Part shown: piece after piece, positions 11,501 through 23,404 of the stretch
Layout: every line of letters begins with the position of its first letter
How positions within the stretch are numbered: the stretch's first letter is position 1
Source of the DNA: Corticium candelabrum
Lineage: Eukaryota > Porifera > Homoscleromorpha > Homosclerophorida > Plakinidae
DNA: 64,000 nucleotides
Assembly (NCBI RefSeq): GCF_963422355.1
Contig: NC_085095.1
Coordinates: 2,709,782-2,773,781, forward strand
Direction of reading: 5' to 3'
Made by a program: the position numbers and the translations under genes
Notes under the pieces: model-generated
Seen by the model: only the letters and a program-made list of their open reading frames with translations
Database searches by the model: none
What the model was told of the DNA's origin: nothing

Positions 11501-12887
11501 AGAAATGCTGAGGTAATGTAGCGTCGGGTCGAATTGGTACATGCATAGCACATTGATCGTCGCTCGTCTCCAGAGAGTTCTTGTCGCATATTCATGCAGT
11601 TCCCTTATCTAGACGGTGTCCTCATGGGTTCCATGCACGGAAAAAGAACACAATTACCACCACAATGTCACGAGTGAAGCCTGGTTCACAATATGACGCC
11701 GACGCTCAGTTGAGCGTCAAACTTCAAAGAAACCGCCTCGACGTCGGCGGCATCCTTTGATGTTGACGCCGTCGTCGACGCTGGAATAGGATTCGTTTCT
11801 ATTGTCGACGTCAATATTGTGAACCAGGCTTGACACGAATGTGTCTAGATAGTTACCGTTGTGTAACGTCAAAGAATATTGACTGGCCTTCCTATAGAGG
11901 TCGGCTGCTTTACGTACGGAGCGTTCGAATATAATCGAAACGGCCGGACTATAGTATGACGGCATCACGACGTCATCACATAGTGATGCTTCCTCTAGAG
12001 ATAATCATTCGCCTATGATTTCGTGAGTTGCGTACGAACACAAGTTGCTAGCGAAGGCACATGCATAACTTTACATGCACACGATTGGAGACCCTCAACT
12101 GATTCACTTGCAATGTCCATCCATTATATTACTCTTCAGTTCACGACAATGAGAAAAGTACATTTGTATGAAGAACGATAATTAACTCGTTAACCCGGAT
12201 GCGAGCGTCTGCTACTTCTATAGGATGTTTACTGTAATAGTCATTGCGGCTGCCAGGAAAGTCGTGCTGCTTGAAGTCACATGCATGTCTTGAAGCTTCC
12301 GTGCGCTCGCTTTGGTGTCGTATATTTGTAGTAAGAGACTGTTCGGCTCACTGTCTCTAGCTAGGTATAAATCGGTATTATTTACATTATTACGCAATAG
12401 CGGATTGTGCAGTGCGTATCTAGACCAAACGCATTCAGAAAAAGCTTGCTCTCCTCTTCACTTTTTCGTGCAACTTCATTTTACGTAATTATTGTTCCTG
12501 GCGACCCACAGTGGTGTCGTTAAGGAGTGCATGCGTCAATTTACTAGTTGTCTGTAGATATGTATAGTTCTTGTGTCTTTTCTTTTTCTTTTGGCCTTAA
12601 GAGGGAAGTAGAACTACACCGTGTGGTGTGTTAGAGAATAAATTATTATTGTTGTTGTTATAATAGCGATACGTTAGATAGCATCACGTGCTTAAATAGT
12701 TAGCACAACAGTTAGTAAACGTTCTCTAACTAGTAACTGAAAGACCGGACACCAACAATAGTAAGTTGTCCAATGACGTCATGTATGTACATTAATTAAT
12801 TAAGGTAGGGTGAGGGTATTGGGTGTGCATTATATGTATCGCAGTATAATATGATTGTGGCATTTCAACGTCAGTTTCAATGTGTTA

Positions 12888-13050
12888 GATGTCGAATGCA
12901 TTCACAAGCAATTAGCATGGTTGCTACAAGCAACGAGCTATCTACAAGCAACAGACAACTACTGTTGTGTATGATTTTTGTTGCCATTCTCTGAAGTGTA
13001 GGATTTTAACTTTCAAACTCAAAATGCTACTATTTTTATAGTTATTGATG
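12888..13050 (+). pseudogene. Relic of actin-related exon, unit B
   Basis: This is the best-preserved relic. It keeps the exon start (ATGTCGAATGCATTC, compare ATGCCAAGTGCATTT in the genes), the upstream intron tract with TGTGGCATTTCAAC, and GTGTATGATTT...TCTGAAGTGTAGGATTTTAAC. A stop codon (TAG) appears six codons in. It shows that the ligand units and the actin-related gene were once contiguous. Confidence 0.78.
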
Positions 13051-14019
13051 GGTAGCTTGTTGCCTTTTTTATTTCTATCAATTTTCGCTCTTAAATATCT
13101 ATTGTATGCAGTGCCACAAATTATTTATCTTGACATATGATTGCTCACCTCTAATTAAATATATTGTTGTTGCTCATAAAATTATACAAGCCCCTAGTTA
13201 TAAGAGACCTTTCTGTCAATTGCGGTACATGTTCTAACCGAAAACAAATATCTGTCATTATACTAGACTGTGTGTACATATAATGCCAAGATAGACGAAC
13301 GTACGGTAACAATTACAAATGCTAAGGTCGAATTGGACTGACGCAAGACAGCAATTTTGCAACGTTGTCGGTTATGAGAGATATCTGCATTTCTGTAGAC
13401 AATGATGGTGAGTATAATTCAACTACAGAGAAGTTTGAATAGTTAGATATACGGTACGCACTCAATGTGGAATGTCATAACTCAATTTGTTGTTTGGAGC
13501 ATTGACTTACTAATAACGAAAAGGATAACAAGAATATTATTGTGGTACGACTCTTTAATGCTAAATGATGGTAATATTTTTGATCTTGATGAAATTAGTT
13601 TCGACTTGCATTCGTGTTAAAATAATTAATTAGTTAATGGAGCTTAGATTTTAAAAATATAAGCTAGTCAGACCGAGAACAGATTTCTACAGTGGTCCGT
13701 AGACCACCTCATGGACTAAAACATGAACCGTAAACGTCAATACGCCAATAATTGTCATTATAAGGTTGCATGCCATCGCTACGACTTTGTGTCTGGTGAA
13801 TATTGTATAGTAGTCTGCAGAGTTAAGCAATCGTGAAGCTATATTTGCTAGTAGGGACAATATTACTTTATCTTTATACATTGAACAACGTAAAAAGCTA
13901 GAAATCAGATATATCATTATTGGAAAATTTTAATATTTATCAAAAATATATATTTATAAAATGTATCAACTTTGTACATCAACTAGTCATAATAATAGAA
14001 TTCTTTGAATATTTGTAAG

Positions 14020-14576
14020 AATGTGTCTAGCTATTCCATTATTGACAGTGACAAACTGTACATGTGGGACTTACAAATTCTTAGGACAAAAGTTTTACCA
14101 TTGCGTTCTTGTTTACATACTCAACATCAACATTTTTTGTTAAATTCGATTTTGCCTCAATCATTGGGTCCGTGGTATCGTTTAGGAACACAGCACGGAC
14201 TCAGCTCTTCACAGTTCATGTTGTTGTCTTCGCAACTCTTCACCAGATTTTGCATTTGTAACGCATATTCGTCGTTGATCACGTGTCCCGCTGTCTGTGT
14301 GTTGTATCGAAGACACTGACCCGGGCAGTAAGAGATGGTAAAGCTTGTATTGTGAATGCTGGCAATTTCTTCATCAGATTGTACAAGTCTAGTCCAGTTA
14401 ATATCGCTTTGTCCAAATTTATGTCTCCATTTGCATTCTTCAGGAACTGGCATGGGCACACTGTTCTTAGATCTCAGTAGTGGACGTCCATTTTCGAAAG
14501 TTGAGAGTCCAAGAAGAACAGTAATATCTAGAGACACAAATGAAACACGTAATGCACCGTCTACATGTGTAGACAA
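14020..14576 (-). pseudogene. TGF-beta-like ligand, copy B (degenerate)
   Basis: The frame from 14,576 to 14,157 keeps the core (CPGQC for CxGxC, SPCCVPKRYHG) but has small deletions in the linker and after NINWTRL. Its N-terminus does not start like the other copies, and it runs out of frame at HGPND. The region down to about 14,020 still matches the C-terminal end of the other copies at nucleotide level, frameshifted, and loses part of the last Cys-x-Cys segment. Not expected to make a folded knot. Confidence 0.82.
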
Positions 14577-14813
14577 ATTTGTTGTTAAGTCAACCTCGTA
14601 GATCTTTCGCTGTCTGATCTGATTCTCATAGACTAGCTGTCACATCTTGCTTCAAATATCAGTTCTACTACGTCGATTAGTTTGTCTACACTTTACATTT
14701 CTCCGGTTGTCAACAAGCCTACGCGTTCACATGCATGCACTAAGAGTGCATGCGTTTCCCTGTCGCGTGCACGTATACGTAGCACGGTTTATATGTGTTT
14801 TTCAAACAAATTG

Positions 14814-15679
14814 CAGGCGCGGATCTACCATAAGGCCCGAGGTGCCCGGGCACCAAGGTCCCTAGGGGGTGTGTCACCCATTTCCCGGACGTTCTTCCCG
14901 GATGTTTGGCGGCGATGTCTAAGCGGCAGTCAAGTTTAGAGCTCTTCGGGTTTAAAGTACCTCGGTTGGAGGTTCAAAACACAAGTAACGACACTTTACC
15001 AGATACTGAAGTTGAAGGCCCGACAAGGAGAACTGCAGCACCATCGCATGCTCCTCTGGATGGTCTGGATGCAGTCGATCCGCCATATGATCTTGGGCTT
15101 ATAGGATATACAAATGGGCGGAAACTCAGTGCTTCTGACAGGTACTTGGGTACGAGTATATACCTGCTAAGAAAGTGTGAAACTTCGCAGCTCTACTAGT
15201 AGATATCAGTGGATTGCATGCATCGATATTCGGTAGCCTATACTACCCTAATATCAACGTACTTCTGAAGTTAATGTGCACCATACCTGTCACAACATGC
15301 AGTTGTGAGAGAAGTATCAGTGGTCTCCGCCGCCTAAAGACTTACCTACGGTCAACCATTGGCCAACTCCGCCTTAATGGTCTCGCACTCATGCATTTTC
15401 ATTATGGTTTAGACATTGACTATGAAGCTATCATTAATGACTTTGCTAGGAAGCATCCTCGTAGAATGGAACTTACAAACCTTATTGATGAAGCATTTTC
15501 ACAGGATGGCTCTTGCTGATAGTATTCGTTGTCATGAAGTCGTATTGTTCTTCTTTAAATTTAATATTAGCAACAATATCAAGTTCAAATTTCTCATTAA
15601 TATTAAATTGGGGAGGTTCAAATATCTAATTAATATTAACTTGGGCACTAAACGAAATTGAATGCTGGATCCGCGCCTG
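14814..15679 (+). mobile_element. hAT element remnant, internally deleted
   Basis: The terminal inverted repeats CAGGCGCGGATC (14,814) and GGATCCGCGCCTG (to 15,679) bound an 866-bp segment carrying the two ends of a hAT transposase. Both flanks show AATTG, so a short duplication is possible; an 8-bp one is not evident. Confidence 0.83.
14906..15519 (+). pseudogene. hAT transposase remnant (N-terminal tail plus C-terminal dimerisation domain)
   Basis: The first frame (14,906-15,199) is a polar N-terminal leader (MSKRQSSLELFGF...) typical of ZMYM1/ZNF862-like hAT proteins. The second (15,214-15,519) is the C-terminal hATC dimerisation domain (LYYPNINVLLKLMCTIPVTT, then SCERSISGLRRLKTYLRSTIG). 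The zinc finger and the whole RNase H-like catalytic core between them are gone, so it cannot transpose itself. Confidence 0.82.
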
Positions 15680-16139
15680 AATTGAGTTAACAATTCTATA
15701 CTGTGAGTGTTCACAATCATCATAATGATTCATTGCAGTCAGTCATCGTCTTCATATTCCTCTTTCGCTTTCTCATCCTACTCGATCCTTTTCGTCGTCG
15801 TCTCCCTCCTCTTCGTAAAAGGTTTTTTGCAGTAAAATTCCAAAGCTTGTTTATGTGAACAAACATGCTCTACCAAATGAACACCAAAAACTTTTATAGC
15901 TATAAACGCATTGAACGGTTCTGAGAGCGGCAATGAATGGAATACTCGATGATTAGCTTAGGCTACATCTGCGACCGCCTTGGTGATGTACAAGGTGAGA
16001 AGCTGTGGGATATATATTACTTGAATGACTTGAAACAAGATATTGGCAATCTCCAAAGTCTCCATCAGTCATATAATTTGCCACAGACGAAGTCGAATAT
16101 CAAGCAGATAACTGATGATTAGGAACTACAAACTGAACA
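15680..16139. other. Spacer between hAT remnant and unit C
   Basis: There is a pyrimidine-rich stretch around 15,745-15,820. The small frame at 15,937-16,122 is unrecognised and weak. Nothing else was seen. Confidence 0.4.
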
Positions 16140-16144
16140 CACCC

Positions 16145-16292
16145 ATGGTTGCAACAAGCAACGAGCTATTTATCTATCCTTTTCTATGATTTGGGTAGTC
16201 ATGCTGTAAAGTATAGAATCTTAACTTTGAAATCTCAAAATGTTACTATTTTACCTAAGTCAGTTTGCTGGGATAGCGTGTTGCCTGTCTAA
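16145..16292 (+). pseudogene. Relic of actin-related exon, unit C
   Basis: CATGGTTGCAACAAGCAACGAGC, then GATTTGGGTAGTCATGCTGTAAAG and AACTTTGAAATCTCAAAATG, match the first actin exon at nucleotide level. No open frame. Confidence 0.72.
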
Positions 16293-17269
16293 CAATTTTC
16301 GCTGTTAAATATTTGTTTGATTATATATAAGTGTCACGGATTTTGGTCTTATCATAATGTAACACAATTTCAATACTTTCTAATTAACAATACTTAGTCT
16401 ATGTTGCTTATAATATGACACGAGTCCACCTTATACAAGACAATTTTTGGAAATTATGGCCCTTGGTGAGAAACATACCTTGACCGAGAGCGGAATATAC
16501 AAGACAGTGTACACATAATGTCAAGATAGAGGAACGTACGGTATAAATTGTTAATGATAGATACGAATTGGATTGTCTCAAAACTTAGCAATTAGTTTAC
16601 GTTGTCGGTCAAATGAGATATTTGCATTTCGGTAGACAATGAGGGTTACTATAATTGAACTAGAGAGAAGTTTGAATAGTTATTTATTTATATGGTACTC
16701 AATTTAGAATGTCATAACTCAGTTTGTTGTTTGGAGCATTGACAGACTACTAGAGAAGAGTATCACAAGAATATTATTGCGGTGAGACTCTTGAATGCTA
16801 AGTGGTAATATAATTAATATTGATGACTTTAGTTTTGACTTGCATTAATATTAGTAATTGATTACTTGAGGTTAGATTTTTAAGGGTTAGCTAATCAGAC
16901 CGAGAATAGATTTGTACATGCAGTAGTCCGTAGACGAACTCATTGACTAAATCATGAAACGTAGACGTCAATAGGCCATTAATTGACACTATAAGGTTGT
17001 ATGCAATCGTTACCTACGAGTTTGTGTTTGGTGAATATTGTACATTAGTCAGAAGAGTTATGTAATAGTGACGCTCTATTTGATTGTAGAAACAATATTA
17101 TTTCATCAGTATACATTATGCAACGTAGAAGGCTAGATATCAGACATATCTATACACCATATTGAAAAATTTCAAAATTGATTTTTTATAAAATGTATAA
17201 ACTTTGTATATCAACTAGTTATAATAATAGAATTCTTTGAATATTTGTAAGAAAGTGTCTAGCTGTTGC

Positions 17270-17797
17270 TTATTGACAGTGACAAACTGTGGGATTGAGA
17301 AATTCATAGGAAAAACGTTTTACATGTCCATTCTTGTTCACATACTCAACATCAACATTTGTTTTCTTAAATTCGATTTTGCCTCGATTGTTGTGTCCGT
17401 GATGTCGTTTAGGAACACAGCAAGGACTCAGCTCTTCACAGTTCATGTTATTATCTTCGCAACTCTTCACCAGATTTCGCATTTGTAACGCATATTCGTC
17501 GTTGATGACGTGTCCCGCCGTTTGTGTGTTGTGTTGAAGACACCGACCCGAGCAGTAAGAGATGCTGAAGCTTGCATTGTGCAAAATGCTGACGATGTCT
17601 TCATCAGGTACAAGTCTAGTCCAGTTGATATCTTTTTGTCCAAATGTTTTATGTCTCAGTCTACATCCTTGAGGAACTGGCGTGTGATTTTTATGGTGCA
17701 CACTATCCTTAGTTCTCTGTAGTGGACGTCCATTCCCAAAAGTTGAGAGTCCAAGAAGAACAATAAAGACACAAATGAAACACTGTACCGTAGCCAT
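17270..17797 (-). CDS. TGF-beta-like secreted cystine-knot ligand, copy C
   Basis: 175 residues, ATG start, same layout as copy A: signal peptide (1-23), short linker, C45, CSGRC at 82-86, CC at 126-127, CHCQ end. Differences from A are few and conservative (for example NASFSISYC for NTSFTISYC, KRHHG for KRYHG), and all knot cysteines are kept. Mostly conservative change among copies suggests selection or recent gene conversion. Upstream (17,800-17,900, read on the minus strand) there is a TATATAAG motif near 17,885, about 90 bp before the ATG, shared by the other copies, which could be a core promoter. Confidence 0.85.
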   Translation of the reverse strand: MATVQCFICVFIVLLGLSTFGNGRPLQRTKDSVHHKNHTPVPQGCRLRHKTFGQKDINWTRLVPDEDIVSILHNASFSISYCSGRCLQHNTQTAGHVINDEYALQMRNLVKSCEDNNMNCEELSPCCVPKRHHGHNNRGKIEFKKTNVDVEYVNKNGHVKRFSYEFLNPTVCHCQ

Positions 17798-17984
17798 GTG
17801 CAGCTAAATTTATTGTTGAGTCAACCTCGTCTAGATAAGACTTTCGCTCTTCAATTTGTCCAATCTGATTTCAGTCAATTCTTATATAGCTAGCTGTCAG
17901 CTAGCCTAGTGGACATCCTGCTATGTAATGTCAGTTCTACTACGTCGATCAGTTTGTCCCTTTACGGTACATTTCTCCGGTTGT

Positions 17985-18733
17985 CAACAAGCCTACGCGT
18001 GCAGATGTCAAAACATGATATCACTTGCAACGGGATGGGTGCCGGTCAGTCTGACAAAATGGTATGCATTCAAGACTTCCCCATCCATGTGTGCAGCGGT
18101 TGTGGTACACGCTACGGTACCTTTCACCATGCCTGACCTTTTACCTATTGGTGTGGACGCCCGAGTACTCGGATGTGTGGAAGGTGTGGCAGCGACACGG
18201 ATTACAAGCTAGAACTATGTGGCAGTACTTCCTGTGTCTGTTACACAATTTTTCATTATCGCATGCCGGGATAGACTAGATTGTATGCGAGGTAATACGA
18301 CGCTTTGCATAATATAAACAGCAAAGGACAAAGTCCTAGTTAATTAATCAGAAAGACGAAAGTGCCGCCAATAAAACGCATCAAATACAAGTACATATTT
18401 TACTCGCTAAAGCTAATAACTCTACAGTCTTCTATTTAAAATTTTGCTTTAATAGTTATTTATTTATTTGTTATCAGTTATTAGTGATTGGAATAGTTGG
18501 TGCAACGGAAGCCAAGGTCACTCGCGGTTTCCTTTGTGCCACTTCTCTCGATCAATCACTTGGTTATGACCTAAACATTATCTCCCTAGTAGTTGAGCGT
18601 TTTACGTAACGGGAGACTCCCGCAAGAAAGGTGTGGTTATATACTCTGTTGATGTTTCTCTGTCTACATGCTGCTCACATCCTGAGAAATGTTTCTTCCG
18701 TTGTAAGGCTAGCGCTCTTATCTATAATTAGAA
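17985..18733 (+). pseudogene. Divergent Cys-rich reading frame, unit C (broken)
   Basis: This has the same arrangement as unit A, but an extra A (GTCAAAACATG) shifts the first block, and TGA interrupts after GTFHHA (near 18,135). The second block (18,495-18,735) keeps CPHPEKxF-like codons with frameshifts. Product not recognised. Confidence 0.45.
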
Positions 18734-19278
18734 ATCCTGAGGTAATGTAGTGTCGGGCGAATTGGTACATGCATAGCATATTGATCGTCGCTCGTCTCCA
18801 GAGAGTCCTTGTCGCATATTCATGCAGTTCCCTTATCTAGACGGTGTCCTCATGGGCTCCATGCATTACCACCACAATGTCACGAGTGACACGAATGTGT
18901 CTAGATAGTTACCGTTGTGTAACGTCAAAGAATATTGACTGGCCCGCCTATAGAGGTCGGCTGTTTTACGTACGGAGCGTTCGAATATAATCGAAACGGC
19001 CGGACTATAGTATGAAGGCTTCACGACGTCATCACATAGTGATGCTTTCTCTAGAGATAATCATTCGCCTATAATTTCATAATTTCATGAGTTGCGTACG
19101 AACACAAGTTGCTAGCGAAGGCACATGCATAAATTTACATGCACACGATTTGAGACCCTCAACTGATTCACTTGCAATGTCCACCCATTATTTTACTCTT
19201 TAGTTCATGACAATGAGAAAAGTACATTTGTATGAAGAAATAGAATTAACTCGTTAACCAGGATGCGAGCGTCTGCTA

Positions 19279-21420
19279 CAGTATAACCTCGGTTATCCGA
19301 ACACCTTTGGACAAGCTATTCAGGATAAGTGAAGCCTCGGAGTCCCACACAGCCCCTTGGTGTCCCAGACCATACTTTCTTCATGATACACATGTTTATC
19401 AACGCAACTTGTTGTACTACTTTACACTGTAATAGCTATTGCTTACATACAACTGGTCACAATTTCTATTGCTTGAAGGCTTAATACGTTAAAAGGAGAA
19501 TCAGCTGTATATTAATTAACAGTTACATAACCCTACAAAAGAGCTTTACCTCAATGCACACACTTCCTCTAATGGTTAGTTAGACTGGAAAAGTAGTCCA
19601 TAACTATTGATTGATTTCGAGTGTCTACCCTTTTACGAATGGCCATTGATCTTAGTTCTCGAAGCATGGATGTTTTGTATACAGAAGCCTCAGATTGATA
19701 TTCCAGCCAAGTTAGACACCGTTCCAGCATTATAGCTGCCTCCGAATGACTAATGGGGCAGCTGCTACCTGTGTCTTCTCCAGCTTCTTCATCGTCTTCT
19801 TCTATTTCATCTGCAGTATCACTCCTTGCCATTTCACAAATTTCATCGTCAGAAAAAATTTGGACACCAGGATCACCCAAGTCAGCTTGAAGCCATTCGG
19901 AAACTGCACTGAGTTGGAAGTTAAGTGCAGCAGAGTCGGCAATAAACTCATCTGTACAGTCTGTAGTCAGATCAGCTGCTGGTTCATTTCCTTCACATAA
20001 ATTCACAGTGCTATATTACAATAACTTTCATCTGTGCCAGTGCTACAGTGCTTACCTGAGTCAAAAGGATTAGGGGAAAGAGGTATCATTTTTTTCCCAT
20101 GATCTTCGTAAGGTGCTAGATGAGATTTCATCCCAGGCCTCTGCAACCAACTCTATTACCATCTTCATGTCCACTGTCTTCAAAAAGTCAATAATTGATG
20201 TTCCCATCTCATCTGCTATGATCAGTCTGTGAAGCAGCGTTTTCCTATATCGACGCTTCATAGATTCTAAAATACCTTGATCTATTGGTTGGATAAGAGC
20301 TGGCACATTAGGAGGGAGGAACTTGTCAACAATGTTTCCATCAGCACTAGCCAACTCCTCAGGGTCAGAGTGGGCTGAACAATTGTCGATAAGAAGGACT
20401 GCTATAGGATTCAGACCATCTGATGAAAGTTTCTCCTTGACATAGGGAACAAAATTCTTGTGGAACCGTTCCTTAAAAGAAAAGATGTCATCCAAGCGTT
20501 TCGGTTGCCTGAGTAGTAAACAGGGAGCAAGTCAGTCCTAATGTTCCTAAAGCACCTTGGTCTTTGTGCTTTGTCAATGAATTGCAGTGGAAGTTTGATA
20601 GTTCCTGAAGCATTAGCACAAGCAGAAACTGTCACCCTATCTTTTGACTTCTTGTACCCATCTGCTGACTTTTCAAACGATGCTGCCAGGGTCCTAGTTG
20701 GCAACAAGCGAAAGCACAGTCCAGTTTCATCACAGTTGAAAATTTGATGTAAGGAGAGATTCTCATTTTGAACAAACGATTGGAAAGTGGAACGAAAGTC
20801 TTCAGCAGCTTCATCATTAACAGACAGTTTCTCACCTTGAACTGAAAGGCTTCTTATTTTATGCCTACCACAAAACCGCCATTGCCATCCTGAACTAGCT
20901 GTAAATTTGGTGTCCTCACCATTCATTTTCTCGTTAAACCATCGCTTTCTCGTAGAGCATCGCACCAGTGATCGGCATACCTTCCATTCTTTTCTGTTGA
21001 AACCATACGTAGACGGCTTTGTCTAATTCTGAGTCATCCGCTACTCGAATGACTTTTGCTGGTCGGGACATTCCCATTTCTAACATGTCTTTCTTATACC
21101 AAAGAATCTTTTCTTTATTGCGTCTGATGTCAGATATCGTTGACCTATCTACGTTATACTTCCGGGCGATCGCTGTAGGGACAATGCCTCGAACAGTTGG
21201 AGAATATCCACCTTCTCGTCTGTGGTAAGAACTGTACGCCTACGCCGTTTCCTTGATGGATCGCACTCATCCTTTTTTTTTGTCATAACTTCCACAACGT
21301 GTATGGCGCTCGACTCCCACGAGATTTCTGCGCTTGCGCAGAAGAGGTTAGTAACGTCATTTCCTTTTCAGCCAAGTGTTCGGATACGCGAGGGTTCGGA
21401 TAACCGAGGTTATACTACTG
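19279..21420 (-). mobile_element. Tigger (pogo/Tc1-mariner) DNA transposon, 2,142 bp
   Basis: The left end CAGTATAACCTCGGTTATCC and the right end (reverse complement CAGTAGTATAACCTCGG...) form terminal inverted repeats, flanked on both sides by TA (19,277-19,278 and 21,421-21,422), the duplication expected for this superfamily. It carries one transposase gene on the minus strand. It sits precisely between the end of unit C and the head of unit D. Confidence 0.93.
19569..21290 (-). pseudogene. Tigger/jerky-type transposase (frameshifted)
   Basis: Read on the minus strand, it starts with a basic N-terminus (KRRRR) and a helix-turn-helix (about 21,290-21,000). The CENP-B/psq-type DNA-binding part and the DDE core follow. 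Catalytic aspartates are visible in FNCDETGLCF, LLIDNCSAH and QPIDQGILE (DDD form). The core is split by a frameshift: the frame at 20,965-20,411 ends as the frame at 20,495-20,070 takes over. A separate frame at 20,006-19,569 is the acidic C-terminal tail. Transposition from this copy is unlikely without an intact source, though its ends could still be mobilised in trans. Confidence 0.88.
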
Positions 21421-21529
21421 TATAGTGACGCGTACGTGACCTGCAGTTCCAGAACTAAAATTAATTGAAAGCGAGTTCTAGCTTTTCGGGCAGTTCTAGA
21501 ACTGGCGGAACTGCAAACCGAACGCGCCC

Positions 21530-21672
21530 ATTATTGCTACAAGCAACAAGCTATTCATCTATCTATGATTTGGGTAGTCATGCTGTAAAGTTTAGAATCT
21601 TAACTTTGAAAACTCAAAATGTTACTATTTTACGTAAATCAGTTTGCTGGGATAGCGTGTTGCCTGTCTAAC
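21530..21672 (+). pseudogene. Relic of actin-related exon, unit D
   Basis: Nearly identical to the unit A relic (AGCAACAAGCTATTC ... GGTAGTCATGCTGTAAAG). No open frame. Confidence 0.7.
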
Positions 21673-22646
21673 AATTTTCGCTGTTAATTATTTGATTATA
21701 TCTAGATAAGTGCCACGGATTTTGGTCTTATCATAATGTAACAAAATTCAATACTTTCTAACTAACAATACTTAGTCTATGTTGCTTATAACATAACACG
21801 AGTCCGAGTTATAAAAGACAATTTTTGGAAATTATGGCACTTGGTGAGAACACTCCTTGACCGAGAGCGAAATATACAAGACAGTGTACAGATAATGTCA
21901 AAATAGACGAACGTACGGTATAAATCATTAATGATAGATACGAATTGGACTGTCTTAAAGCTTAGCAATTTGTTTTCGTTGTCGGTCAAATGAGATATCT
22001 ACATTTCTGTAGGCAATGATGGTTACTACTATAATTGCACTAGAGAGAAGTTTGAATAGTTAGTTATATAGTACTCAATTTAGAATGTCATAACTCAGTT
22101 TGTTGTTGGAACATTGGCTGACTACTAGAGAAGAGTATCACAAGAATATCATTGCGGTAGGCCTCTTGAATGCTAAGTGGTAATATAATAATATTGATGA
22201 CTTTAGTTTTGACTTGCATTTATATTAATAATTGATTACTTGAGGTTAGATTTTTTTTAAAGTTAGCTAATTAGACTGAGAATAGATTTGTACATGCATT
22301 AGACCGTAGACAAACTCATCGACTAAAACATGAAACGTAGACGTCAATAGGCGATTCATTGACACTCTAAGGTTGCATGCCATATATACCTACAAGTTTG
22401 TGTTTGGTGAATATTGTACGTAGTCAGCAGAGTCAAGTTAAGCAACGGTGACGCTCTATTAGATAGTAGAAACAATATTACTTCATCATTATACGTAGTG
22501 CAACGTAAAAAGCTAGGTATCAGATATATCTATCTATACACCATATTGAAAAATTTCATATTGATTTTTATAAAATGTATAAACTTTGTATATCAACATA
22601 ATAATAGAATTCTTTGAATATTTGTAAGAAAGTGTCTAGCTATTGC

Positions 22647-23201
22647 TTATTGACAGTGACAAACTGTGGGATTGAGAAATTCATAGGAAAAACGTTTTAC
22701 ATGTCCATTCTTGTTCACATACTCAACATCAACATTTGTTTTCATAAATTCGATTTTGCCTCGATTGTTGTGTCCGTGGTATCGTTTAGGAACACAGCAA
22801 GGACTCAGCTCTTCACAGTTCATGTTGTTATCTTCGCAACTCTTCACCAGATTTCGCATTTGTAACGCATATTCGTCGTTGATTACGTGTCCTGCCGTTT
22901 GTGTGTTGTGTTGAAGACACCGACCCGAGCAATAAGAGATGGTGAAGCTTGTATTGTGCAAAATGCTGACGATGTCTTCATCAGGTACAAGTCTAGTCCA
23001 GTTGATATCTTTTTGTCCAAATGTTTTATGTCTCAGTCTGCATCCTTGAGGAACTGGCGTGTGATTTTTATGGTGCACACTATTCTCAGTTCTCTGTAGT
23101 GGACGTCCATTCCCGAAAGTTGAGAGTTCAAGAAGAACAATAAAGACACAAATGAAACACTGTACCATAGCTATGTGAAGCCAAATTTCTTGTTGAGTCA
23201 A
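22647..23201 (-). CDS. TGF-beta-like secreted cystine-knot ligand, copy D
   Basis: The mature part is the same as in copies A and C, with all knot cysteines intact (CSGRC, CC, CHCQ) and an EFMKT change in EFKKT. The usual start ATG is ATA here, so translation must begin either at the upstream ATG (23,201; MTQQEIWLH..., 184 residues, placing a polar leader before the signal peptide) or two codons downstream of the usual start (about 23,168; MVQCFICVF..., a normal signal peptide). The second choice gives the better secretion signal. The loss of the normal start may lower expression. Confidence 0.8.
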   Translation of the reverse strand: MTQQEIWLHIAMVQCFICVFIVLLELSTFGNGRPLQRTENSVHHKNHTPVPQGCRLRHKTFGQKDINWTRLVPDEDIVSILHNTSFTISYCSGRCLQHNTQTAGHVINDEYALQMRNLVKSCEDNNMNCEELSPCCVPKRYHGHNNRGKIEFMKTNVDVEYVNKNGHVKRFSYEFLNPTVCHCQ

Positions 23202-23404
23202 CCTCGTCTAGCTAAGACTTTCGCTCTTCAATTTGTCCAATCTGATTTCAGTCCATTCTTATATAGCTACCTGTCAGTTAGTGGACATCCTGCTTCATAA
23301 TTTCAGTTCTACTACGTCGATCAGTTTGTCCCTCACTGTACATTTCTCCGGTTGTCAACAAGCCTACGCGTGCAGATGTCAAACATGATATCACTTGCAA
23401 CGGG

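Larger units (their letters stand above)
8847..12840. repeat. Segmental duplication unit A (about 4 kb)
   Basis: The unit begins near TATAGTGACGC (8847) and ends where the next unit's head starts. Order: actin-exon relic (plus), non-coding about 1 kb, TGF-beta-like ligand (minus), divergent Cys-rich frame (plus), then a non-coding tail from about 11.5 kb with conserved blocks (for example GACGTCATCACATAGTGATGC near 11.97 kb and the trinucleotide run near 12.64 kb). The inverted unit at 29.47-33.06 kb covers the same span, which defines the complete unit. At 11.70-11.83 kb unit A has an extra GC-rich segment with repeated GACGTC/GTCGACG steps that unit C lacks. Confidence 0.85.
12840..14760. 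repeat. Segmental duplication unit B (3' truncated)
   Basis: The unit contains the actin-exon relic (from about 12,888), the non-coding head, a decayed ligand and the start of the divergent region. Homology ends near ACGCGTTCACATGC (about 14,740), shortly before a hAT remnant. B is the most diverged unit and keeps more of the actin exon (ATGTCGAATGCATTCACAAG) than the others. Confidence 0.82.
16140..19278. repeat. Segmental duplication unit C
   Basis: Head with actin-exon relic (16,145-16,292), ligand C (minus), divergent Cys-rich frame (plus), and tail. The match to unit A ends exactly at the Tigger insertion (GATGCGAGCGTCTGCTA). It lacks the 11.7-11.8-kb insertion found in unit A. Confidence 0.85.
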
